Source of the DNA: Scytonema sp. UIC 10036 | Lineage (GTDB): Bacteria; Cyanobacteriota; Cyanobacteriia; Cyanobacteriales; Nostocaceae | Length of the DNA stretch: 32,875 bases | Assembly: GCF_009725235.1 (NCBI RefSeq) | Contig: NZ_WJFC01000147.1 | Span: 1 to 32,875 of the forward strand | Direction: 5' to 3' | Part shown: positions 1 to 7,993 of the stretch, one piece after another | Layout of the letters: every line of letters begins with the position of its first letter | Numbering within the stretch: the stretch's first letter is position 1 | The notes under the pieces: model-generated | Told to the model about the DNA's origin: nothing | The model's database searches: none | Seen by the model: only the letters and a program-made list of their open reading frames with translations | Program-made: the position numbers and the translations under genes

Positions 1-140
1 AGTTGTTGGTTGTTAGTTGTTGGTTGTTAGTTGTTTTCCCACCAACCACCAACCACTAACCACTAACCACTAACCACAAACCACTAACCACTAACCACTA
101 AACACTAACCACTAACCACTAACCACTACCCACTACCTTT
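1..140. repeat. Heptanucleotide tandem repeats, two complementary blocks
   Basis: Positions 1-36 repeat TTGGTTG/TTAGTTG units. Positions 41-140 repeat the complementary CCACTAA/CCAACCA units many times. The two blocks could fold into a long imperfect hairpin just upstream of ctaE. This is the short tandem repeat type common between genes of filamentous cyanobacteria. The same units recur near 24461-24494. Confidence 0.85.
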
Positions 141-157
141 GAAGGAGAGTTGATTAA

Positions 158-760
158 ATGGACAGTTCTATCGTTTCAGAAGAATTACATCATGCCGCGC
201 ACGGGCATGTTCACGATGAAGAAGGCAATAAAATGTTTGGCTTCATTGTGTTTTTGATCTCAGAGACTTTTATTTTCCTCAGTTTTTTTGCTGGGTATAC
301 TATTTACAAAACAACTGCCATAGACTGGTTACCTCCTGGTGTTTCAGGGTTAGAAGTTAAAGACCCCGCAATTAACACGGTGGTTCTTGTTTCCAGTAGC
401 TTTGTTATTTACTTGGCAGAACGTGCTCTTCAACGTCATGATTTAACAAAGTTTCGCCTGTTTCTTTTGCTAACGATCGCAATGGGAACTTACTTTCTTG
501 TAGGACAAGCGATCGAGTGGAGTCACCTCTCCTTTGGTTTTACCACAGGAGTTTTTGGTGGGATGTTCTACCTCTTAACTGGCTTTCACGGTTTGCACGT
601 TTTTACTGGCATTCTATTGCAATTGATTGTGTTTGGTCGCTCTTTTATTCCAGGTAACTACGATTCAGGGCATTTTGGTGTCAATGCGACTTCACTATTT
701 TGGCACTTTGTTGATGTCATTTGGATTGTTTTGTTTATCCTTATTTACCTCTGGCAATAA
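158..760 (+). CDS. ctaE: Cytochrome c oxidase subunit III
   Basis: A 200-aa integral membrane protein with about five hydrophobic segments. The conserved subunit III signatures are visible: FGFIVFLISETFIF near residues 27-40, a GFHGLHVFTG segment near 142-151, and the C-terminal SLFWHFVDVIWIVLF. It matches the short form of heme-copper oxidase subunit III used by cyanobacteria, which lacks the first two helices of the mitochondrial protein. It would act in the thylakoid or cytoplasmic membrane with subunits I and II. Those usually lie just upstream (ctaC, ctaD) and would be outside the window. A GAAGGAG ribosome-binding site lies about 9 nt before the ATG. The 157 bases upstream are tandem repeat, so the gene is probably read through from an upstream operon promoter. 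Confidence 0.95.
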   Translation: MDSSIVSEELHHAAHGHVHDEEGNKMFGFIVFLISETFIFLSFFAGYTIYKTTAIDWLPPGVSGLEVKDPAINTVVLVSSSFVIYLAERALQRHDLTKFRLFLLLTIAMGTYFLVGQAIEWSHLSFGFTTGVFGGMFYLLTGFHGLHVFTGILLQLIVFGRSFIPGNYDSGHFGVNATSLFWHFVDVIWIVLFILIYLWQ

Positions 761-859
761 TTCCATTCACTGTGTGCGACTGCAGAGCGATCGCAAACTT
801 TGATCGTTAATGCCTTTAAATTGGGTAGTATCTACTTGAACTATTACCAAGGGTGCATT

Positions 860-1144
860 ATGACTGAAAAAAAGCCGCATAGAGGGGAAGGCAGAAGGGA
901 AGGGGGAAAGCGCTTCCTTTCCGAACAGCCATTAACAGAAACAAAGGTAGCAACTTTTGTAGAACAATTTCAAGCTGCTACTACAGATAGGGAAAAACTT
1001 TTGGTTGTCTCCTCATTACTAGACGCTGTAGCCAACGATTACTTAGATAGTCCAGAACACCAGCAGTCCGGAGAAGCAATCCATAGTGCGTTTTCTCGTC
1101 TTGCTTCTCGCATTAACGAGAACGAATCATTAAAGTCTGCTTGA
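860..1144 (+). CDS. Conserved hypothetical small protein (94 aa)
   Basis: The frame is open from 800, but the ATG at 860 is the better start because the sequence before it looks non-coding. The first 20 residues are basic and glycine-rich (GEGRREGGKR), encoded by a purine-rich stretch that may be repeat-derived. Residues 25-90 look like a compact soluble helical protein with no membrane segment or signal peptide. No recognised domain. It follows ctaE by 100 bases on the same strand, but no functional link can be inferred. Confidence 0.55.
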   Translation: MTEKKPHRGEGRREGGKRFLSEQPLTETKVATFVEQFQAATTDREKLLVVSSLLDAVANDYLDSPEHQQSGEAIHSAFSRLASRINENESLKSA

Positions 1145-1442
1145 GCCAATCTAAAAGTGAACTTATCCGACTTAGTTCTAGATTGACCTCAAACTGAACA
1201 GTGGATATTTCCTTCCTACGCAACCAGTAACCTTTAGCTGAACGGTGAAAACCGTCCAGCTAATAACCTTTGTTTTCCATATGGTGGACAAGCTGACTTG
1301 TCCACTACAAAAACACTACGCCAAAGGATATGCGTACCAAGTTAATGTGAATTCTGTAAGACCTAGACCTATGGGTATTGTACCCAGGATCGATGCATGG
1401 TAAAACAAAATTTGATCATCCTATAAATAAGATTCGCATTAA
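1145..1442. other. Intergenic region with two hairpins
   Basis: No gene is seen here. Two stem-loops stand out. One at 1236-1261 pairs AGCTGAACGGT with ACCGTCCAGCT around a GAAA loop, with one mismatch. The other at 1284-1305 is a perfect 9-bp stem, GTGGACAAG/CTTGTCCAC, with a CTGA loop. Neither is followed by a T-tract, so they look more like dispersed palindromic repeats than Rho-independent terminators. Confidence 0.6.
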
Positions 1443-1661
1443 ATGCTCTTGAGTGAAACGAAAATGGTTAGACGGCATAGTCGGCAAGCATTGGCTCATG
1501 AAAACACTATCCTGGCTGCAAAAAACTTTTTGGTAGAAATGGAAAACGGTGCCACACTAGAACAATTAGAGTTTATCGCTAGTGCTGCTGGTGACATTGC
1601 TCTTTTTTGGCACTTAATTGGCAATCCTGATGAAATTCCTTTATACGAATTACAGGGTTAG
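1443..1661 (+). CDS. Hypothetical small protein (72 aa)
   Basis: A short acidic soluble protein. The first 20 residues are basic (MVRRHSRQ) and the rest is predicted helical with an ALFWHLIGNPDEIPLYEL tail. The start could be 1443 or the internal ATG at 1464. No clear ribosome-binding site separates them. No family recognised. The reading frame is clean and codon use looks normal for the window, which is the only support for it being real. Confidence 0.45.
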   Translation: MLLSETKMVRRHSRQALAHENTILAAKNFLVEMENGATLEQLEFIASAAGDIALFWHLIGNPDEIPLYELQG

Positions 1662-1740
1662 CCGGGGTATATTCTCATTATCATGCCGAAAATAGATATC
1701 TGAATCCCTTTTTTCACTGTTGCACTTTAACATTTGACGC

Positions 1741-1764
1741 TCACCGCCCTAAAAGGGACGGTGA
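1741..1764 (-). repeat. Terminal hairpin of the IS605-like element (tnpB side)
   Basis: TCACCG-CCC-TAAAA-GGG-ACGGTGA forms an imperfect hairpin immediately downstream of the tnpB stop. IS200/IS605 elements are recognised at subterminal hairpins, and the tnpB-side end also forms the 3' part of the guide (omega) RNA. The exact cleavage point was not determined. Confidence 0.5.
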
Positions 1765-1900
1765 TTATCAAGACATTGCTGTCTTGATATCCTGATTGCT
1801 CAGGTTCCCAGGCTCAACACGTTTGCCCAAAGGGCGTGCTGATGTCTCCTTGCGATTTTTCAGGCGTTTAACTGTTCCTTCACTAGACTTGCTAGTGTTG
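1741..1900 (-). ncRNA. Predicted omega (reRNA) guide scaffold of TnpB
   Basis: In known IS605-type TnpB systems the guide RNA is made from the 3' end of tnpB through the element end, and the flanking DNA supplies the guide. Here this would be the minus strand from inside the last 45 codons of tnpB through the hairpin at 1741-1764, with the guide in the DNA just left of about 1740. This is inferred from family architecture. Only the terminal hairpin is seen directly. Confidence 0.3.
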
Positions 1901-3216
1901 TCAGCAGGTTTCGCGGAGTCCCCACGTACCAAACTTAAAGCTCTATCTCGAATTGTTTTTGCAGCTCCTAGATCGGCGTGGGACATGTGACCACAGCTTA
2001 CACAAATGAATCTTTCTCTATCGCGATTCAATTTGTCTGTATGTCCGCAGTTTCGACATTCTTGTGATGAATGTTTTGGGTTAACTTTGATTACCACTTT
2101 GTACTGCTTCTCAGCAAGATACTCAATTTTTGAAGTTAACTCCGACCAACTAGCATCCGAGATAGACCTATTTAAACCTTTTTTTCGGCTTTGTCCGTTC
2201 TTTAAAAACCGTCCTGTTTTCTCATCTACTTTAACCTGGCAACGTCGTAACATTCCTGCTACGTTTAAGTCTTCCAAGCCAATAGCATCTACATTACGAG
2301 AAACTATTTTGTTTGCTACATACCATTGGTATGCTAAACGTTTGTCACCAATCCGTTTATGTAATCTTCCAACTTTTTTGGCTGCTTTTTTCCTGTTTTT
2401 ACTGCCTTTAACTCTGCGACCGATCCGGCGCTGTCTGACTTTTAATAGATGTCTTGTCTTTCGGTTTGTGCTGAACTTGGGATTATCAATTTGATATCCA
2501 TCTGATAGATGAACAAGTTTGGTAATACCTAAATCGCAACCAATGACTTTCTCAACTTCTGCTAAAGGTCTTGAAATATAGTTAGGTACATTTGTGTCTT
2601 CTATTCGGACAGATATATACCAACCGTCTTGACGCTTGCGAACAGTTATAGCTTTGATAGTAAAACCATCAGGTATTAAACGAGAATTGTGAAACCTCAT
2701 CCAACCTATTTTAGGTAAGTAGATTTTGTTTCCTTGTACTTTTGTCCCTACTGTATAGGTAAAAGAAGTGAAGTTGCTACGATTCTTGAATTGTGGGAAT
2801 CCTCTGCCCTCAAAGAAATTCTTATACGCTACATCAAGACGTTTAACGTTTTGTTGCAATACTGTAGAATCAATCTCAGCATACCAAGGTCTAGCTTGTT
2901 TAAGCATTGGTAGACTGGTTATTTGAATATCTCCTGCACTTCTTCTAGGGTTTTTAAGATTTCCTTCTTTATCTAGCTTCCCATCTTTCCAGGGTTCTCC
3001 CGTAGCTCCATTCTTGCTAACAAAACAAGTTATAGGACAAGCCACCGCTCTTGTTCTAATGTCGCAATAGTCCCCTTGAATGAATTGGTGATTATACTGG
3101 GTAATCCTATCATTCAAGCACCAGTTGTAATGACTCCTGAGCAGATCAACCCAGTTGTCCATTTTTTCAGATTGAGAGATATTAGGACGTAGCTTGTAAA
3201 CATAGTTTGTTAGCAA
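1768..3216 (-). CDS. tnpB: RNA-guided endonuclease TnpB (IS200/IS605 family)
   Basis: A 482-aa TnpB of full length. All three RuvC carboxylates appear intact: D228 in GCDLGITKLVHLSDG, E315 in AIGLEDLNVAGM and D415 in SHADLGAAKTI. A CxxC..CxxC zinc finger lies between (C387, C390, C405, C408). The N-terminal helical region starts with LTNYVYKLRPN. The start is TTG at 3216, supported by a strong AGGAGGTGA ribosome-binding site 4-12 bases upstream. TnpB is a transposon-encoded nuclease that cuts DNA under guidance of an RNA made at the element end. It is transcribed divergently from tnpA, as in IS605. Because the adjacent tnpA is broken, this nuclease may outlive the mobility of its element. Confidence 0.92.
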   Translation of the reverse strand: MLTNYVYKLRPNISQSEKMDNWVDLLRSHYNWCLNDRITQYNHQFIQGDYCDIRTRAVACPITCFVSKNGATGEPWKDGKLDKEGNLKNPRRSAGDIQITSLPMLKQARPWYAEIDSTVLQQNVKRLDVAYKNFFEGRGFPQFKNRSNFTSFTYTVGTKVQGNKIYLPKIGWMRFHNSRLIPDGFTIKAITVRKRQDGWYISVRIEDTNVPNYISRPLAEVEKVIGCDLGITKLVHLSDGYQIDNPKFSTNRKTRHLLKVRQRRIGRRVKGSKNRKKAAKKVGRLHKRIGDKRLAYQWYVANKIVSRNVDAIGLEDLNVAGMLRRCQVKVDEKTGRFLKNGQSRKKGLNRSISDASWSELTSKIEYLAEKQYKVVIKVNPKHSSQECRNCGHTDKLNRDRERFICVSCGHMSHADLGAAKTIRDRALSLVRGDSAKPADNTSKSSEGTVKRLKNRKETSARPLGKRVEPGNLSNQDIKTAMS

Positions 3217-3288
3217 GTGATATCACCTCCTCTTTAGTTTCGTGTTATATTTGGTCTGTCATATGAATTCTATATGGGTCTGCTTGTG

Positions 3289-3695
3289 GTGTCAAATAAC
3301 TTCCGTAGTGAAAGGCATTAGGTTTCTGACTTAAAAATCCATTTGGTCTGTGTAACTAAATACCGTAGGTCTGTATTCACTAAGGAAAGTCTTGCAGTGA
3401 TTAAAGAATCATTTCTAGACGTAGCCAAAAAAATGGAGCTTCAAATCCTGGAATTCAATGGTGAAGCCGACCACATTCATGCTTTAATCGAATACCCTCC
3501 AAAGCTCTCGATTTCTCAAATAGTGAATTCACTCAAAGGCGTATCTAGCCGGATGTATGGAAAAGCTGGGTTCAAAAAGCCCTATGGCAAAGATGCTCAA
3601 TGGAAGTCCCAGTCCCAGTTGTTTCTTCTGTGGGTGGAGCGCCAATTGAAGTTCTTAAAAAATACATCCAGAATCAAGAAAAGCTGCTCCTTTAG
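3289..3695 (+). pseudogene. tnpA: Broken IS200-type Y1 transposase tnpA
   Basis: The reading starts at a GTG near 3286/3289 (VSNNFRSERH), meets an in-frame TAG at 3319-3321, then continues VSDLKIHLVCVTKYRRSVF, which is the usual N-terminus of the family. The HUH metal motif (ADHIHALIEYPP) is intact. After about 3605 the frame is lost. The conserved C-terminus GGAPIEVLKKYIQNQEK, which holds the catalytic tyrosine, is readable only in another frame (3630-3695). The damage looks like a small insertion around a CCCAGTCCCAGT duplication. The protein is therefore interrupted twice and lacks its nucleophile. A TTG at 3343 could begin a 122-aa product, but without the catalytic Tyr. Confidence 0.85.
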
Positions 3696-3715
3696 AAGGA
3701 CGGGGTTTTAAACCC
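3688..3715. repeat. tnpA-side terminal palindromes of the IS element
   Basis: TCCTTTAGAAGGA (3688-3700) and GGGTTTTAAACCC (3703-3715) are two short adjacent palindromes beginning at the ancestral tnpA stop. They are the likely subterminal recognition hairpins on this side. The element boundary is probably shortly after 3715. Confidence 0.4.
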
Positions 3716-3748
3716 ATTTTTTTGATAACTTTTCTTTGTTTGTATCGT

Positions 3749-3775
3749 GTAGAGACTAGCCATGCTAGTCTCTAC
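3749..3775 (-). terminator. Hairpin downstream of the porin gene
   Basis: GTAGAGACTAGC-CAT-GCTAGTCTCTAC is a perfect 12-bp stem with a 3-base loop, starting 3 bases after the porin stop codon on the minus strand. Only a weak T-rich tail follows (toward 3740-3720). It probably ends or stabilises the porin transcript. Confidence 0.55.
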
Positions 3776-3778
3776 GTA

Positions 3779-5704
3779 CTAAAACGTGAAAGTAGTACGA
3801 AGTACACCTACAGTTGTGGTGTCGTTTCTGCTATCACCTTCTGGATTGAATAGAACGAACGCACCTGGAGTAATGCTGATGTTGTTATTGACTTTGATAC
3901 GGTAATATGCCTCTAAATGGTAGGGAACAGCACGATCTACACCTGTATTAGCAAGTCTAGCATCACCATCGGCAGAGGTTCGATAAAGTGGCTGTCCGAA
4001 AATAATTCCTGCATTATTTCCTTTTCCAAATAAATCGCTAAAGTGAAGCCCTGCCATCCAACTTGTGAAAGTGGTAGAAGCATCCACACGACCAGAAGAA
4101 TCATCAACAAATATAGCTGCTCCATAGCCAGAAAGAGCTACTTTTGGGGAAACCCGCCAAGTGACTGTACCACCAACAGAGTTCAGTTTGACTGGTATTC
4201 CCAAGGGAACATTAGCTAAAGCACCGATATCACTACTGGTTAATCCCGTACCCAAGATATTGATTTCGTGATAACTGTTGGCATAGTTTAGAGCAAAATC
4301 GAGGGAACTACTGGGTCTAAAAGTCAATTGTGCCGCTACGACACTACTGCCTCCAAACACTCCTGCACCCAGGGGCGTGCTGGATACTCCTGGCTGTATA
4401 TCCGCGCCGGAAAGAGAAATGTTAGCGTTTGCACTGCCATACAAAGCTCTTAAATCTAACTGCTTTGAAACGTTAAAAATAAAGCCAGCCGCTGATGCCA
4501 AACCAGAACCAGAAGTACCGCCGGAGACACGTACCACAGGGTTTAAACCTGCAAAGCGAGAAATAGACTCCTGCCCTTCACCATAAAAAGGTGTGATTGC
4601 AGGAAAGGCGTCAGATACTTCTGCCGCAGGTCCAGCAAACAAAGTGAGTTTATCAGCAACGGGAAAGATATAAAGCAATTTGTAAAGCTCAATATCGTTG
4701 GCACCAGTTTCGGTTAATGTCTTAGCATTAACGCCGGGAAATTGAGGCTCAAAACTGACACGTGCGCTGCTAGCACTCAGTAAATCTGAAGCTAAGCCCA
4801 AAGATTGTTGAACGCTGCCACTACCACTTACACCACCTAAAAAGTTATGCGCTTGCAAACCAGTAATTAATAAGTCTTTGCCCGTAAAACTAGTGTTGAG
4901 GTTTAACCGCACTCTATTCACTAGAATAATATTGGGGTCATCATTGCCAGGAGCACCTCCTGTGGCACCAATACCTGCGATAATAGCCTCACCATTCAGT
5001 TTGGTTGTTGTGGAAAACTGATTTGCTTCTAATTCAGCTGCACGAGTTTCTATAGCATCTACCCGACCTCGCAGTGTTGCTAGTTCCGCAGCAAACTCTT
5101 CTTGCAATCTCTGCAAAGTCACTAAATCTTCTTTTCTTACCAAATCAGCAGTGGCTGTAGCAATAAGTTCATTGACTCGATCTAAACACGCATTCAAACC
5201 AGCTGCAAATTCATAACGAGTCAAAGCACGGTTACCCCTATAAGTGCCATTTGGGTAACCAGCAATACAACCATAGCGCTCCACTAGAGATTGCAATGCT
5301 TGAAAAGCCCAGTCTGTAGGGTTCACATCAGACAACTGTGATACAGATGTAACCTGTGCCGCACTTGATACTTGTGAAGATGGTGAGACAGGTAGAATTG
5401 AAGAACTAGGAGCAATGGTCTGCCCTAAATTCCTACTTTCTTGCGGTTGATTGACAAAAGGTAAATTTTGTTGTTGAGATAAAGTAAATTCTTTCTGATT
5501 TAGGTTGGGTACAATATTGCCATATCTAAACTCACCTGTTAGATCGGTGCTAATATTGTTGCGAATTACTAAATTGTCCGGATCTATGAATGCCTGTTTT
5601 TCCTCTGCTATTTCGTAACGATCTACAGCTAAAGCAGGTAGTATATTGGCGTACAGACACAAAAAACTGGCTCCACCAGCATAAGCTAGTAGACATATTT
5701 TCAT
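3779..5704 (-). CDS. SLH-domain outer-membrane porin (iron uptake porin type)
   Basis: A 641-aa protein with the architecture of the main cyanobacterial outer-membrane porins. It has an N-terminal hydrophobic export signal (about residues 1-27, ending near PALAVDR), a serine-rich linker, one SLH domain at about 122-178 (LSDVNPTDWAFQALQSL, then ALTRYEFAAGLNACLD) that anchors to the cell wall, a coiled coil at about 181-229, and a large beta-barrel ending in aromatic TTFTF. Relatives are annotated as iron uptake porin or carbohydrate-selective porin OprB-like. Substrate cannot be read from sequence. It is monocistronic, with a terminator-like hairpin downstream and an AT-rich leader upstream. 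I saw no convincing Fur box. Confidence 0.9.
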   Translation of the reverse strand: MKICLLAYAGGASFLCLYANILPALAVDRYEIAEEKQAFIDPDNLVIRNNISTDLTGEFRYGNIVPNLNQKEFTLSQQQNLPFVNQPQESRNLGQTIAPSSSILPVSPSSQVSSAAQVTSVSQLSDVNPTDWAFQALQSLVERYGCIAGYPNGTYRGNRALTRYEFAAGLNACLDRVNELIATATADLVRKEDLVTLQRLQEEFAAELATLRGRVDAIETRAAELEANQFSTTTKLNGEAIIAGIGATGGAPGNDDPNIILVNRVRLNLNTSFTGKDLLITGLQAHNFLGGVSGSGSVQQSLGLASDLLSASSARVSFEPQFPGVNAKTLTETGANDIELYKLLYIFPVADKLTLFAGPAAEVSDAFPAITPFYGEGQESISRFAGLNPVVRVSGGTSGSGLASAAGFIFNVSKQLDLRALYGSANANISLSGADIQPGVSSTPLGAGVFGGSSVVAAQLTFRPSSSLDFALNYANSYHEINILGTGLTSSDIGALANVPLGIPVKLNSVGGTVTWRVSPKVALSGYGAAIFVDDSSGRVDASTTFTSWMAGLHFSDLFGKGNNAGIIFGQPLYRTSADGDARLANTGVDRAVPYHLEAYYRIKVNNNISITPGAFVLFNPEGDSRNDTTTVGVLRTTFTF

Positions 5705-6029
5705 GGCACATCCTCACACTTATAGTGACAACTTAACTAGCAAGCTTTACAAACAACAAAGTCAGTAAGCTCATCGAAAATTTTACACCATAAAAGTGTT
5801 AAATTTACTTTAATTTTTTTTTTAAACTACACTAAATTTGATTTAAAATACTTTCATTAAGAATATTTGCCATTGGTGGATAATATATATAGCGAACATG
5901 AAGAGTCTGTAAATTTAGTTTTGCTCCTTCACTCTAGCCGTCCTGTGAACCGGGCGAGCAAGGACTCCCACCCGGCATTCTGGGATAATTGATTTCTTGA
6001 AAGCCCCGTCAGGAGCCAGTGACCTATAT
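5705..6029. other. Intergenic region with the porin promoter
   Basis: No gene is seen. 5760-5880 is very AT-rich with T-runs and is the likely promoter and leader for the porin. 5948-5975 carries CCGGG...CCCGG arms downstream of the aspartyl-tRNA synthetase stop, on the side where that gene would end, and may be a weak terminator or repeat. Confidence 0.5.
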
Positions 6030-7328
6030 CTAAGGTGAAATTCGATATCTGTCTCTTGGATAAAGAGTTGCTTGTTTGATATTAGGAAGATTCAAAATTC
6101 GTGCAGTAAGTCTTTCTAAGCCAATAGCTAATCCACCATGAGGTGGCATTCCCATGTCAAACATTTGTAAATGATTTTCAAAACATACAGGATCGATCGC
6201 ACGCTGGCGGAGTGCTTGTTCCAAATCCTCACGTTTGTGAAGTCTTTGTCCTCCAGTTGTAACTTCAAGACCCTCAAAAAGAAGGTCAAAGCTTTGCGAT
6301 GCTCCATTTTTATCTCTTGGGTAGGTATAGAATGGACGGGCTGATAGTGGAAATCCTATCACAAAAAGAGCACTGATTCCAGTTTCTGATTCTGCAAGTT
6401 GACAAAGTTGGCGTTCGGCTTCCGGATCTAAGTCGTCTACAAGGTCAGTACGACCGCAAGATTTATTCAATCGCTCAAGACATTCTTGAAATTCCCAAAT
6501 AGGGACATCAATCATTTTTGGCAAAAGCTGAGTTCGATATCTTTTGATGATATCCGCGTAATTCTCATTAAGCATCTCAAAAATGTACGTCAAGAGTTCT
6601 TTTTCCAACTGAATAACCTCTTCAAGATGCTCAATGAAGCCTAGTTCAAGGTCTAAAGAGTAGTATTCTGTAAGATGACGGCTACTGGCGTGGGGTTCGG
6701 CGCGGTAAACATGACCTGTTTCAAAAACTCTTTCCAATCCAGCTACTCCTTGCTCTTTATAGAACTGAGGACTTTGAGCAAGGTAAGCAGAACGTTCAAA
6801 ATATTTAATTTCAAATAAATTCGTCCCTCCTTCTGTTCCACTAGAAACTATTTTGGAGGTGACAATTTCAGTGAAGTGCTTTTCCCACAGAAATTGACGA
6901 AAGTAATGCACAATTGCTGCTTGTATCCTAAAAATATCGCCAACGCTAGGATTGCGAAGTGATAAAGGACGATAAGCCAAAATTGTGTCAATGCCAATTT
7001 CAGAAATGTCTGAGGAAGAATTAAAGGGAAGAAAATGAGAGACTCGATTTAAAACACAAATGTCAGAGACTTCTATCTCGAAACCACTACGAGAACGAGA
7101 ATCAGGTTTGACCCAACCCTTAATTTCAACTGGTTCATCAAGTTTTAAAGAGAGCGCTCGCGTGTACGCTGAATCTGCGACACACTGAATTTCACCGCTA
7201 CAGTCTTTGAGAACGATAAATGTTGTTTTCGCAAGTTCTCGAAGACGGTATATCCATCCCCGAATTAAAACCTGTTCTGAAAGTGATGGGTGAAGAGAAC
7301 CAATAAGTACCCGTGCCGTATTTACCAT
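6030..7328 (-). CDS. aspS: Aspartyl-tRNA synthetase, archaeal/eukaryotic type
   Basis: A class II aminoacyl-tRNA synthetase of 432 aa. That is the length of the archaeal type and much shorter than the roughly 590-aa bacterial AspRS, and the bacterial GAD insertion is absent. An OB-fold anticodon-binding domain (about 1-110, VLIRGWIYRLREL) precedes the catalytic core: TEGGTNLFEIKYFERSAYLAQSPQ, motif 2 YRAEPHASSRHLTEY, and motif 3 GLAIGLERL followed by NLPNIKQATLYPRDR. At the two sites that separate Asp-specific from non-discriminating enzymes in archaea, it has Tyr after GWI and Arg in SRSRSGFE. Neither is the textbook state, so tRNA(Asn) use is open. It is likely a second AspRS or a transferred gene. 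The ATG at 7328 has no strong ribosome-binding site. Confidence 0.88.
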   Translation of the reverse strand: MVNTARVLIGSLHPSLSEQVLIRGWIYRLRELAKTTFIVLKDCSGEIQCVADSAYTRALSLKLDEPVEIKGWVKPDSRSRSGFEIEVSDICVLNRVSHFLPFNSSSDISEIGIDTILAYRPLSLRNPSVGDIFRIQAAIVHYFRQFLWEKHFTEIVTSKIVSSGTEGGTNLFEIKYFERSAYLAQSPQFYKEQGVAGLERVFETGHVYRAEPHASSRHLTEYYSLDLELGFIEHLEEVIQLEKELLTYIFEMLNENYADIIKRYRTQLLPKMIDVPIWEFQECLERLNKSCGRTDLVDDLDPEAERQLCQLAESETGISALFVIGFPLSARPFYTYPRDKNGASQSFDLLFEGLEVTTGGQRLHKREDLEQALRQRAIDPVCFENHLQMFDMGMPPHGGLAIGLERLTARILNLPNIKQATLYPRDRYRISP

Positions 7329-7709
7329 ATGCTACAGTCCGCAAGAAACTACAAATGACCATCAAATGAGGTTTGTATTGTTTAATTGCTGGAACCATAT
7401 CAACGGCGGTACCATCCAGCTTCCACAAGCTCAATTTTTTTGCTTCTCAGCACAAGAATGTGGCACTTAATTGCTGCAGTGTCGTTGCAGTGACGTTTCG
7501 CCCTACTAATGCCTATCCCAATCAGTTTTTCACTTCTATTGGAGATTTCCTGTTCAAGCGAACCTCTCAGACGGGTCTGTCGTCCTCCACGAGTTGAGTG
7601 AATTTTAGCAAATTTTTTGCTATATGCTGTTGTTCATAATTCCGAAATTGCGTTAATCATTATTGTATTACAATTGTAGCATAAAGCCGCCGGAAGAGGT
7701 TTATCGCAG
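7329..7709. other. Intergenic region, possible coding remnant on the minus strand
   Basis: No confident gene. On the minus strand a short open stretch at about 7400-7560 reads SRAKRHCNDTAA and SKKIELVEAGWYRR before a stop. It has a coding look but could not be assigned. It runs toward the synthetase start and may be the tail of a lost upstream gene or an IS remnant. Confidence 0.35.
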
Positions 7710-7868
7710 ATGGCAGCCGTAGAATTAGAAAATTTACGCAAAACGTTTACCCTAACTCGCGGTTGGGGACTCAACAAAGCCCGCAAGGAAATTGTTGCAG
7801 TAGATGATATCAGTTTAAGCGTTCCCGCAGGTCAAGCGATCGCTCATATTTACTCTCAAGAATTTTAG
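7710..7868 (+). pseudogene. ABC exporter ATPase, internally deleted (52 aa left)
   Basis: The ATG at 7710 follows a GGAAGAGG site. The product starts MAAVELENLRKTFTLTRGWG and continues to AVDDISLSVPAGQAIA, the normal N-terminus of a DrrA/NatA-like ABC ATPase up to the residues just before the Walker A loop. Instead of the Walker A sequence it reads HIYSQEF and stops. That ending resembles the natural C-terminus of such ATPases (pIEeII-HIYSQ). The switch falls exactly on a HIP1 octamer at 7836-7843. I infer an internal in-frame deletion of about 250 codons between two HIP1 copies. The remnant has no Walker A, signature or Walker B motif and cannot hydrolyse ATP. Confidence 0.8.
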
Positions 7869-7969
7869 ATTTTGGATTTTGGATTTTGGATTGGGTAATT
7901 AATGACAAATTGCTAATTGCTAATTGCTAATTGCTAATTGCTAATTGCTAATTGCTAATTGCTAATTGA
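7868..7969. repeat. Heptanucleotide tandem repeats (ATTTTGG and TAATTGC)
   Basis: About three copies of ATTTTGG (7869-7892) are followed by about eight copies of TAATTGC (7908-7968). They fill the gap between the ATPase remnant and the permease gene. They are typical cyanobacterial short tandem repeats. Confidence 0.9.
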
Positions 7970-7993
7970 AGACTGACAAATGACTTTTGACCA

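Noticed and set aside
1..140. Tandem repeats considered as a CRISPR array
   Set aside because: Units are 7 bases with no spacers, so this is a heptanucleotide tandem repeat.
2006..2494. Plus-strand open frame of 162 codons inside tnpB
   Set aside because: It lies wholly antisense to the conserved RuvC region of TnpB and its product has no family-like features.
5940..6029. Sequence after the AspRS gene considered as a group II intron or T-box piece
   Set aside because: No domain V-like hairpin or T-box motif was found. Only a short CCGGG/CCCGG inverted repeat is visible.
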